Shown: piece after piece, positions 7,801 to 17,200 of the stretch
How the letters are laid out: each line of letters begins with the position of its first letter
Numbering within the stretch: the stretch's first letter is position 1
Origin: Spirogloea muscicola
Lineage: Eukaryota; Streptophyta; Zygnematophyceae; Spirogloeales; Spirogloeaceae
Assembly: GCA_009602725.1 (NCBI GenBank)
Contig: WELB01000315.1
Span: 62,366-96,446, forward strand
Reading direction: 5' to 3'
DNA: 34,081 bases
The notes under the pieces: generated by a model
What the model was told of the DNA's origin: nothing
Database searches by the model: none
What the model saw: the letters and a program-made list of their open reading frames with translations, nothing else
Translations under genes and position numbers: made by a program

Positions 7801-10043
7801 TGGCTGCAGTCTTTCCCGGGGTCTCGCCAGATGACATGCTCATCGTTTCGACGTTCCAGCGCAGTGCGCTCGACCTTTGTGCTGGTATCGCTGACGACCA
7901 AGACGAAGTTGCGGAGGAGATGGACCGGATGCTGGCCGCATTCCTCAGCTTCCAGATCTCAGTCTGTGAGTTTCTCAGAGGAAGGGGCCATTGGGCGGAC
8001 GCAGTCGACCCCAAGTCCGGGCATGCGCTTGCACCAAGTCCAGAGCGCCCAGTCCGGAGCCCCCAGTCCTCAATCGCGGATGGACAGGCAGCAGTCCTAC
8101 AAAGCCGCCTGCCGTACAGTGAAGCATACGCAGCCAGCGTCCTGCTGGGTTATGCGATGGTGGAGGCTGGCGCGTGCATTGTAACACGCCACCCAGTGTT
8201 TGGCACCCGCTGCTACCCGGCATCGCTCTTCACTAAGGCCCCACTGCAGGACCTGCTTCTTGCCATTGACCAAGTTGCTCCACACAGCATTCGTAATGAA
8301 CGAGCTCGAGTGACAGGCAGTCATAGTTTTGGTGGTAGAGGATGTCATGTGGAGCGGATTCGAAGTCACAGCATATTGGATATGTGCGACAGCGGATCTG
8401 CATCTGCCCATTTGGCTCATGAAGACTGTCGTCCAGATACAGAGCCACTTTCAAGAGAAGCAAGATGCAATGGGGAAGCTTCAAGTCAACCTATCCTTCT
8501 GGGGTTTCATCACTTGACCTTGTGTGCACCCAGGTCCGAGCTGGTTCTCATCAAAGACTTGTCTGTTACTGTGGCTGCTGGGAGATCCTTGCTCGTGATG
8601 GGAGACAGTGGGGCCGGCAAGTCCAGCCTCGTCCGCGCCATTGGTCGCCTGTGGCCGCTTGCGGCAGGTCCTATTCCTTGCTTGCTCACCTGTGGCCCCT
8701 GATGCACCACTGCAAATCAAAACCCACCAGAGTGACATAAAAGCATACCAAGAGCCACAGGCTGTGCTTGTGCAACTATGGTGACTGCATGACAATGTTA
8801 AGCTCTTCGCATTCCATACTGTGCAGCGCAGGGCCAAGTCGGCAATACAATGTGCTCTTGCTTATTCGTCGGAAGAGCTTATATTGCTGTTATGTTGTAG
8901 TTGAAATCAGATTGAGCTTCCTCTTGACAGGCACGGTAAAGAGCACCCCTGGCCTCCGGACCTTGTACGTCACACAGAGGCCACTGCTTTGCCGGGGCGG
9001 CCTTGCTGCTCAGATCCTGTACCCAAGGAAGCCTGACTCAATGTCGTGCAATGAGGGTACTGCTTCGTGGCTGGAGCCTTTCCTCGAGATGGTGGGCCTC
9101 CAGGACCTACTCCGCCTCACCGGCGGCGACTGGAATGTAAGACTCAGATAGGTGGCAGCGGACTATGTGATTCTTTCAAGCATTTGCGTGGCTCATATGT
9201 GAGCCACAGATTCTCTTTGTGAGCATTGTTGCAGGATGCATGCCTCAAACATTGGCACGTACATATTTGTAGTATGCGCACAGATGTGCCAGGATCTCAA
9301 AATTATCGGCCAATTGCACGAATGCATGATAAGTCCTTCCTACGGGTTTTGAGGTGTCTTGCTCATTTTGGGCAGAGCTTCATCGTGAATCTTGCTGTGG
9401 ACTGATGTTATGCTTTGCCCAGGTGCCTCTTGACTGGAGCCGGGAGCTGTCACCAGGCGAGCAGCAGAGCCTGGTGCTTGCTCGGGTCCTGTGCCACCGC
9501 CCGCAGCTTGCCATACTGGACGAGGCAACGACTGCCATAACAAAGCAGGCAGAGGTTGGCTGCTGGCCAAAGATGCTTCCTGTTGAGAAACAATGGCATG
9601 ATGTCCATTGTCTACCGCTTCCTCTGCTTCATTCACTACCTTTGCTTCTTCTACTTTGAAAGCCATAACCAGGAGCTCCTAAGAGTCCTGCTCGTGGCAA
9701 GGCAAGCAATAGCAACATATAGGTCCTCATATGTACTACCGGCAGCGTCTGTATGAACGGCAATTGCTACTGCGAGACTCTGTTGGCAGTCTCGTTTCCT
9801 CAACGAGCTGTAACCAGGTGGGCTCTATCTGCTCATCTGCACAACATTGTGGGCTTTCTTTGCTCACAGGCACAATTTTATGGGCACCTGGTGGCCACTG
9901 GTACGTGCTTTGTGAGCTTGTCTCATGGCAGCTCGCTGGAAAAGTGGCACCACAGTGTGCTCACGCTGCTGGGCGACGGGCGGGGTGGCTGGCGCCTTCG
10001 ACCGTCGACCATTGCACCTTCAGACAGCTCCCAGGCCTCTTGA
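4805..10043 (+). CDS. ABCD4-type ABC half-transporter with internal CblD (MMADHC)-like domain
   Basis: Eleven exons join in phase: 4805-4983, 5095-5194, 5509-5616, 5973-6185, 6354-6592, 6769-6926, 7134-7263, 7484-8667, 8931-9136, 9423-9554, 9870-10043, giving 940 residues. Residues 1-70 are Ala/Arg-rich and may be a targeting region. The ABC membrane domain follows to about 405 and holds the subfamily-D hallmark NPDQRIAQ (193-200), EADFR (276-280) and a DYCGSLSSYLVLAL helix as in ABCD4. Residues about 435-643 are the CblD-like domain. The ATPase domain has Walker A GDSGAGKSS (749-757), Q-loop VTQ (Q786), signature LSPGE (848-852), Walker B LAILDE (D872, E873) and H-loop LSHGSSLEKWH (H902). 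LSPGE and SLEKWH favour ABCD4 over ABCD1-3. ABCD4 exports cobalamin from lysosomes in animals; a half-transporter should act as a dimer. The same role here is inferred. Exon 1 and a possible small intron in 8290-8470 are the least certain parts. Confidence 0.88.
7660..8285 (+). other. CblD/MMADHC-like cobalamin-trafficking domain inside the ABC transporter exon
   Basis: This stretch lies in the 1,184-base exon 7484-8667, in the same frame as the last membrane-domain helices (VIDASKVLSEVAGAASRVAE) and as Walker A. It encodes VFPGVSPDDMLIVSTFQRSA, an acidic helix EVAEEMDRMLAAFL, CEFLRGRGHWADAVDPKSG (WAD at 546-548), and GACIVTRHPVFGT ending ASLFT. These match the MMADHC C-terminal (nitroreductase-like) domain in order and spacing, including the GYWADFIDP and VIRHSLWGT hallmarks. 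MMADHC binds MMACHC and steers cobalamin to its enzymes. At the GCC pair of the animal protein this one has Gly-Ala-Cys (Cys607). The next 180 bases to the ATPase domain are open but of unknown content. Confidence 0.85.
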
Positions 10044-10719
10044 AGGGATCCCAAGATCAGCACAGCTTCAGCTGCGCTACAACTGCGCTGCAACTCGCAG
10101 CTGACTGGGAATGGAGGCGCTGGCTTGCATGCAGCTGCTTACCAGGTCAAGAGCAGTGGTTGCGAGTATCAATTATGCTCTGCCACTTTTCCCACACCTA
10201 CAACATTGATGGAGTTGGACCAACAGTATGCCGTCTTGACAACCAGTAGTCTCCTGCATCAGCTAGTTCAAGCCCTGCGGATTCGAAGCATGCGCACTTT
10301 CCATCAATCTCAACAAACCTTCCCCCCGCCCTCCTCTAACACCCCCCTCTGTCTCTTCCTAGAACGGGTCCAATTCCGCCTATCCTTCAGTCACAAGTTG
10401 CTAAAATTGGACAAGCATAGCGCACAACTTATGATACAGAGTTGGGAAAGTGTCAAGCAGAACAGGTGCCAGTAGAAGGAGGCAATCTAAGCTCCAAGAC
10501 GAAAGGAGCTGAGCGCAAAGATGGCACGCTAGCTGGCCCAAAATTCTCGCTAACACAACCTAATGAACATGTCAGTGAATGCAGGCAAGGCTTGCCATAT
10601 TACCACCTGACTTGAGACCTCAACGGCCTCAACATTGGTCCAAGCAGCAGCACAGCAGGTGCCACGTCTAAAAACAATGGCTGGACACCTCGGGTGCGCA
10701 CACATTCAGGTCGTTGCTT
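10044..10719. other. Convergent intergenic region
   Basis: This lies between two convergent genes, the transporter and a minus-strand small gene. It should hold both 3' untranslated regions. I see no further gene, tRNA or repeat-family member in it. Confidence 0.45.
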
Positions 10720-11080
10720 TCAGGCTTCGTGCTTGAACGCCGTCTCCTTGGTGGCATTGCGTGCGTGCTCCTTCTCGGCGACCTCCGAGCCCTGCTCTTG
10801 GTCGCGCTCCTTGGCCGGGTCCTTGGCGAGGACGTCGCCCGTCGATTCCTGCTCGCCTGCGTCCCACGACGCCGGCGTGTTGCCCGTCCTGAACGGCGCC
10901 ACGGCAAGGAGCTCAGCGGCAGATGATGGCCGCGACGACCCAATTGCCGTCACGGCAGCGGCGCAGGTGCTGCGTTGCTCACTTGCCGACAGAGGTGCTG
11001 GTGACGGGCTCGCCGTAGATCTGGCCGAAGCCCTCGTCGGAGGAGCGGCTGGCGTAGCCGTCGCCGTACGAGTCGTTCAT
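10720..11080 (-). CDS. Small hydrophilic protein of unknown function (88 aa)
   Basis: Two exons join in phase on the minus strand: 10983-11080 (ATG at 11080-11078) and 10888-10720. The 94-base intron has donor GTGAGC and acceptor TTCAG. The 267 bases encode 88 residues starting MNDSYGDGYASRSSDEGFGQ. The second half is strongly charged, with DVLAKDPAKERDQEQ and VAEKEHARNATKETAFKHEA at the very end. There is no signal peptide, membrane segment or cysteine. The composition resembles stress-type disordered (LEA-like) proteins, but I do not recognise the family. The frame stays open upstream toward the assembly gap, so a longer N-terminus (for example a transit peptide) is possible, although no in-frame ATG is visible before the gap. 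Confidence 0.65.
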
Positions 11081-11226
11081 GTCGTCCCTGCCAAAACGAC
11101 GAAGGAGGCGTTCGCGAGGTCTTGCTGCGTTCACGAGGCCAGCGGCGGCGCGCCAATTGGCGCAGCGGGCGGTCAGTAAAGTGGCGGGGCGGAGACGGGC
11201 ACCTGTACTCCTGGCGCTCCGCCGCC

Positions 11227-11281
11227 ATGGCGGACGGCGGGGAGGCGGCGGGCGCGGCGCGGGCGGCGCGGGCGGTGGCGC
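11227..11281 (+). CDS. Possible start of a divergent gene, cut by the assembly gap
   Basis: An ATG in a strong Kozak context (GCCGCCATGGCG) opens MADGGEAAGAARAARAVA before running into the Ns. It lies 146 bases from the start of the minus-strand small gene, an arrangement typical of a bidirectional promoter. After the gap no recognisable continuation is seen before retrotransposon sequence. Only the start context supports this; it may be chance in GC-rich DNA. Confidence 0.25.
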
Positions 11282-11532
11282 NNNNNNNNNNNNNNNNNNN
11301 NNNNNNNNNNNNNNNNNNNNNNNNNNNNNNNNNNNNNNNNNNNNNNNNNNNNNNNNNNNNNNNNNNNNNNNNNNNNNNNNNNNNNNNNNNNNNNNNNNNN
11401 NNNNNNNNNNNNNNNNNNNNNNNNNNNNNNNNNNNNNNNNNNNNNNNNNNNNNNNNNNNNNNNNNNNNNNNNNNNNNNNNNNNNNNNNNNNNNNNNNNNN
11501 NNNNNNNNNNNNNNNNNNNNNNNNNNNNNNNN
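11282..11532. other. Assembly gap (251 Ns)
   Basis: All bases are N. The flanks are very GC-rich on the left (GCGGGCGCGGCGCGGGCGGC-like) and include a short GA run on the right. The gap may hide coding sequence of either neighbouring gene. Confidence 0.99.
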
Positions 11533-11659
11533 AGAGAGAAGGCGCGCGGTGCGCATGAACTTGAAGCGAGGCCAATTCAAGCCAATACATTGTTCAGGCA
11601 GAAAATGCAGAAAGTGCAAAGAATGCAGCGCAAAGAATGTGGCTACATGAAATGACGCC

Positions 11660-12160
11660 CTATACTAGGAGGGCCGGAGGTGCCACAGAGCGGTGGGAGC
11701 CGTGCTGACGGGGGCCATGTCGACTCGACCTGTACCGCCTGTGTGGCAGCTGCTAGAGGAGGTTGAGGAAGCAGCAATGGCAGGAGGGAGGGCGGGTGGG
11801 GGAAAGGAGGGCCGGAGGTGCCACACAAAAAGAATGAACAGAGTACGAGAAGGGGGATAGGGGCTGGAAAAGCCAGCTCCAAAAAGAATGAACCAAGTCC
11901 GAGAAGAGAGGGCGTCTGTTGAGAGAAGAAGAAGAAAGTGCTCGCCCATTGAGAATAGGGGCTGGAAAAGCCAGCCCAAAAAGAAGAAAGTGCTCGCTCA
12001 TTGAGAATAGGGGCTGGATCAACCAGCCCGTAAAAGAATGAACAGAGTACGAGAAGGGAGCTCGCCCATAGAAAAGAGGGGCTAGCAGAAGCCAGCCAAA
12101 AGCTGGCCTCTCCCTGTAGGAAGAGGCCAGCCCAGAAGACGAATCAACCCTCAGCTCCCA
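11660..12160 (-). mobile_element. Inverted array of retrotransposon 3' hairpin units
   Basis: On the minus strand the motif 'GGGCTGGCTTTTCCAGCCCC' with a following 'CTCAATGGGCGAGC' string recurs about four to five times at irregular 60-90-base spacing (for example near 11860, 11960, 12015 and 12075). Long stretches between them also repeat, such as a CTCGTACTCTGTTCATTC string. No coding frame is present. It is the 3' non-coding region of the element seen at 400-480 and 1400-1690, expanded in copy number. Confidence 0.7.
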
Positions 12161-12224
12161 TTTGCTGTAAGCTCTTGCATAGCGGGTTCAGGCGTCATCG
12201 GCCCTGTCACCCTTGCTCAGTCCT

Positions 12225-12521
12225 TCTGTGGCAATCGACATCTGTGGCTGTCTGGGTCCTCGTTTCCACACTCTGCTTCAAAACATTGCCAATCTAGGCT
12301 ACACTCGACGTGCAAATGTGTTTCCGGCTGAGATGGGCTTGCCAACTGCGTATCTGTCGCTCTTGCGAAGACGAGTTTCGGCCTGCGTGCAGCGTGCTCA
12401 GGCTAGTGCCTTGCACCAGAAAGCTGGGCGAGCTCTAGTTGGTGGCAGAAGGGCTTCGTTTCTGGCATCTAGTATTCATGCATCGGTTAGTGACCTTCAT
12501 CTTTTGACCCGTGGTTATTGA
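12225..12521 (+). mobile_element. RLE-type retrotransposon C-terminal fragment
   Basis: Translation gives VAIDICGCLGPRFHTLLQNI, then LPTAYLSLLRRRVSACVQRA, and ends SDLHLLTRGY with a stop at 12519-12521. It is homologous to the copy at 538-1340. It is closer to the minus-strand copy at 25.2-25.7 kb, which shares the GPRFHTLL and LSLLRR-type strings, so at least two subfamilies are present. Only the part after the endonuclease core remains. Confidence 0.75.
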
Positions 12522-12770
12522 GCGGGTCAATCTGCTGTAGGTTATGTAGATCTTCAGATGTGCTTGCCTTTGTACTTGGCCATTTGGCCTACATTTGTTT
12601 CTTATACACGAAATTTCTGTGGCACAAGAGCTTGTCGATGGCCGTCCGGTATTCGCGCATCAGTTAGCAACCTCCATGTGCTGACTCGTTGTTACTGAGC
12701 GGGTCAGCTTAGCAGCAGGTGATGTACATCTGTCAATGTGCTTGCCTTAGTACTCGGCCACACAGGCCCT
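12471..12770 (+). repeat. Tandem ~178 bp tail units of the second retroelement subfamily
   Basis: The stretch GTATTCATGCATCGGTTAGT near 12472 recurs as GTATTCGCGCATCAGTTAGC near 12650. Both are followed by a TTACTGAGCGGGTC-like stop region and a TGTGCTTGCCTT string. The second unit (12629-12710) is about 90% identical to the reverse complement of 25180-25260. Confidence 0.7.
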
Positions 12771-12919
12771 CCATCACTCAATACTCACTCCATTCCTCCT
12801 CCTGTGCTGGCTTTCCACAGGAAAAAGGAAGTGGCCTCTCCCAAAGGGGGCAAGGGCTGTGAACAGCGAACCGGAAGACAAGGTTGGAAGGGGCCGAAAA
12901 GCCACTTTCCAAAGCTTTC

Positions 12920-13155
12920 CCGGTAGGATAAGCAGTTAACAACCTCTATTTTAGAGCCGCAAGTCGGAAAGACTAGCCGCTAGAATGCAATCCCTCTTGA
13001 CGAAAGCCGTAGGCTGCAGCTAGAGCACGGCCAGCACGCAGATGCAAGGCGTGGGCCATGGACTGCTGGAGAAATAAGGACAGGCGCATGCAAAACACCT
13101 GCGCTAGCGAGTCAGCCGCGTTGAAGTTGGCCCGCTAGCCCGCCTGCGGGACACA
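12920..13155 (-). mobile_element. RLE-type retrotransposon tail, minus-strand fragment
   Basis: Minus-strand reading of 13000-13150 gives ANFNAADSLAQVFCMRLSLF and then SMAHALHLRAGRALAAA, the tail of the family, and near 12975 an SDLRL remnant of SDLLLLTRGY. It is a short, decayed piece next to the plus-strand fragments, making this a mixed-orientation cluster. Confidence 0.65.
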
Positions 13156-13159
13156 GCGC

Positions 13160-14288
13160 GTCGCGCAAGCCAAGTCATGAAAGTCTTTTGACTAATTTAT
13201 GGGGATAATTTAAATGTTGTTGGTATAAGTAGTAAATGTAGACTGTGGTAGCCTGGACATTGAGGCATGGAAAAGTATAAAATGTAGAAGATATTTATGA
13301 ACTTCCTCATAAATCTCTGGATGATATCACCTTGGCGGCAATTGAGGGTTAGCAGGTAAAAGACAGGATAGAATTAAAATAGGTTTGCAACAGTCCCTCA
13401 GCTGCACATACAATCTCCACACATTTACTCTATATTCATACAACCTCTGCACACCACCTACGAAGGAGTCAAGGTCACCTCCAAACACCCCGGTCGTCCC
13501 AAATCTGCAAGTAAATCTAGACAAAAGTGCGTTTGCATTGTGCATGTTTTGACATTGCCCGCATCCACCCGCACTTCCTATATTTCATCGCCATTTCCCC
13601 GTCAGACAAGCATAGCGATCTAGACAAAATTGCAGTCATCAGCAGAGTGACACCCAGGTCAGTTAGCAACCCATCTGCGCCGCCACCAACAGCAAATTGC
13701 AGTGACAGAAGGCTATCCTCTCTTTCTTTGTCAGTCGTGGTGACCTGCTGGGCGTGCCCAAGAGACTACAGGGTGCCCACCAGAACATCTTTGCTGGCCA
13801 GTGAATGCTGGGCTGCCTGTCAGTGGCCAGACAACAGGTTTACCAAGAAGACAAATCTATGTGGAGAAACTTGTGTCGTGCACAATAGCGACCGAAGTTG
13901 GGTGCTTCACCAATCGGCTCAAGCTGAACATGAAGTGGATGCCATTGACCTCCACAAAGGCCTCACTGTAACCCATACGTACATATGTGTGTTATGTCAA
14001 TTGCAGGACGATGTAATCATGAACGGAGCATTGAACGCAGTAACCTAACCACCACCAACCACAAATTTGCCATCTGGCTCAGCTTAGGTCCAGCACTATC
14101 ACGCTGTGTCAAGGGGTGCTGTTTTGTTGAGAGATAGTCTGCTATTGTGCTGGTAACAAGTACTTTGTCTTGGAACAAAAACTTTGTGGTGAGCATGACG
14201 ATGCATCACAAGTGAGTAGGATGCCAATCTTGTAGCCAGGTTTGAAGGACGGCCCATGAAATTTGGTGCCAAATGGTCTCTGCCAAAA
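13160..14288. other. Non-genic stretch, AT-rich in its first third
   Basis: Bases 13175-13320 are clearly AT-rich (runs such as TAATTTATGGGGATAATTTA), unlike the rest of the window. A 173-codon plus-strand open frame at 13527-14048 has no recognisable motif and odd composition; I do not call it a gene. The last part should contain the 3' untranslated region of the minus-strand mannosidase gene that ends at 14289. Confidence 0.45.
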
Positions 14289-17200
14289 CTAGCGCAGATA
14301 ATTGGTGTCATCCTTCTCAAGTAACTCGGGACAGGATGCTTGTCCTCTCATGGAGACCCTGCTGACTTGTATGGGCACCTCCATCTGCATGACATTCCAG
14401 CCTTGGAGCACAAGCCTTGGCACCTGGCCATCCTTCACACGGAACGTCACCCTGACATCTCGCCGTTCTCCAGGCACGAGGGAGAGGTAGTTATCCGAGT
14501 AGCGCACAGGTAAGATTCTGCCGTCTCCCAAGGTGTCGCTGCCGGCAGGTCCCCTGGCAAAAACGGCCAGCTGAAGCCAGAAGGCTATGCAGAGTGAGCT
14601 GTCACCATCAGCCTCCTCGGTGCTGCCTCGTACACTCGTTTCGGTGCTGCCTCGTACACTCGTTTCGGCAGCCGTGCACGGCGCCAAACGCTGCCTGTGA
14701 TACTCAAGAAATCGATTATGCTCATCCTCGGTCGCTGCCTCAGTGGATGGACGTGTGCAGCCACCATGACAGACCAGGGGCACCAGTCCCTGCAATGCAG
14801 TGCGCCCCCTGCTTTCGCATGTATTCTCAAGGGACACAGCAACCTCGTACTCATCAGCATTGACGCTCACAGTCGCGATAGCGGACACTTTGGCCTTTCT
14901 CTCTCTAAACGAGCCTTGCAGGGCAGCATAGTCAGCTCCCTTCTTGTGCAGCCAGTAGAAGTTGCGCGACACAGTGTGGCCCTCAGAGGTCTCAAGAGCC
15001 AAGCTGAGGAAGTATACGGGGCTGATCCCAATACACGAGCAACTTGGCACCTGCACAAGGACAAAAGTGGACTGGGCAACTCTCATCAGATATTCTGCAC
15101 TGTGCAAGAGCTTGTTAAGTACACAGACCATTGATGTGCATTATGCGGCCCAGCAAGCTGAGGGCTAGTCGACTGAGTCTGAAGCATCTCACAATCCCTT
15201 CATTACCTTCTTTACATCAATTGACTAGCACATTCTTGTGTATTGTATAACTAATTCCACAAGTGCTCGCTTAGGTGCGAGCACTTCTCCAGCCCAATGT
15301 GACTCCACATACCTGGGAGATCCTTGAGCTGGTGTGGGCTGGTAAGTCAATTTCCTCATACATGTCTCCGCTAGGGCAGGAACCATCGAGATTGAATATG
15401 TTAGCCAGCACTTTGACACTCCTCAGGTGTTGTCGTGTTGTGTTGATGACCTGAAAGACACCCAAATGACATTAGCAGGTGAACACTTTGCAGTATGATG
15501 CTCTTCGACCAAAGGGCATTGGGCGGCTTTCCTTGATGCATCCTGTCAAAGACGACCTTTCCGAACTAGAATGACGACTCTCCAGGTGATGCAAAGAAGA
15601 TCCAAGTCATGCACAAAAAGAGTAATTGGTGTGACCTTCATCATGGCCATAAAACTAGACCAGAATGTTACCTCCACAGCACAACTATGAGGGTTGTACT
15701 GGATATGGATGGGCTCCGCTGCAAGTTTGGTACCAAAAAAGCCACCAGTCACATCAAGAAGCGAGTCATAGAGCTGTCCTCTTAAACCTGGCCAAGGATT
15801 CTGAGTCTTCCAGATGAGTAGACCGGTGTATGACGTCCACATGCGAGAATTCCATGACTCAATCAATGCTCGGTATTGGACATAGTTCACCAGCTGCGCC
15901 TGAACGTCAGATTGACACAATATTTAGCAATAGAGACAAGCTGTAGCGTTACAGATAAGAAACGCTCTGTAGAGGTTGCTTCTTCGCCCATAACAGGCTT
16001 TGATATGACAGGGTGCAAGAAAGAGTGAGGAGAGCAACAGATGCTATCTCTAATGTATAGCCTCATCCTTGTCCTCTTCTAACAGTCTGCAGATACTCTT
16101 GGATGCAAAATCAAAGAGTGGGAGGGATACAATCCTTTACACTATACGACATAGAGCTATAGCAAATAAGGCATGACTGACCTTCTCACAGAAATCATCA
16201 AGGTCCGCATAAGAACCATACTGAGTAATTTGATTGGGCACCACATTTGGTTGTGAATGAGGAATATAAGCGTGTTGCGTCCAGGTCTCATTTGGCACCT
16301 CAATCTCTCCTCCTCCTGGCTGTGCCATGATGACAGGAGGGCTCCATGCTTCAATAGGCATGGTCGCTCTCACTGTGGCTGCTACTGGCACACCCACGGA
16401 GCCTACAGTGCATGCAACACAAGGCAGCTTGTCAGCCCTCTCCAGACCTTGCGGGTGCACTAATGCATGCATGCTGTGCACATAATAAGTATGAGTTACA
16501 CATGGGTTGTGGGTTCACCAATCTCGGGGTTAAAGGCGTACGGATAGAAGTTGTCCTTGAAGAATGTCTCTGGTTCCTGAATTGTGTATGGCCCATCGCG
16601 GAAGTCCCCATTCCCCTTCGCAAAGCCTTCCCAAAGAGAACCCTGGATGTAGATCCTGCTACCATCCAAGCACCTGCTGGGGTCATCCTTCTTACCATGC
16701 TGACTACCACAGATGGATGACGTGCCTAATGGGTAATCCGGTTGACAGTGTGTCAGATGGCAGCATATCCATGCTGAGGAAGGTAATGCAGAAGGTGGTG
16801 CTTCATTGGAGGTCAGCCCAATGGTCGAATCGCGTGAAGTGACCAATTCGTCTGAGGGCATCCAACTTTCTGCCTCTGTATCCTTGTCCACGATTCTCTT
16901 GTCGGAGATACCACGCAAGTGTAACCAGCTTTGCAGGGCGTCATTGATATCCTTTGCTGGATGCTGTTCATTTCCTCCGACCCAAAGAGCAAGGCTGGCA
17001 TGGTTTCTGAGCATCTTGATTGTGTCTTCGGCGGATTGAAGGAACAGGGCGTGATCAAGTGGCCAACTTGACTCTGATGGCGGAATGCCTCTCCCATTGC
17101 AATCTCCGGTGATCCAGAACTCCTGCCACACCTGATGACCCGAAGCAGAGCAAGCAATTGAGAACCCACCCACAAGCACACAGGGTGGACAAGGTATAGC

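Noticed and set aside
7554-8837. Several minus-strand frames opposite the CblD/ATPase exon
   Set aside because: No motifs; they mirror the strongly supported plus-strand coding exon.
13527-14048. 173-codon plus-strand open frame
   Set aside because: No recognisable motif, no supporting splice structure, unusual composition, and it sits between decayed repeats and a gene 3' end.
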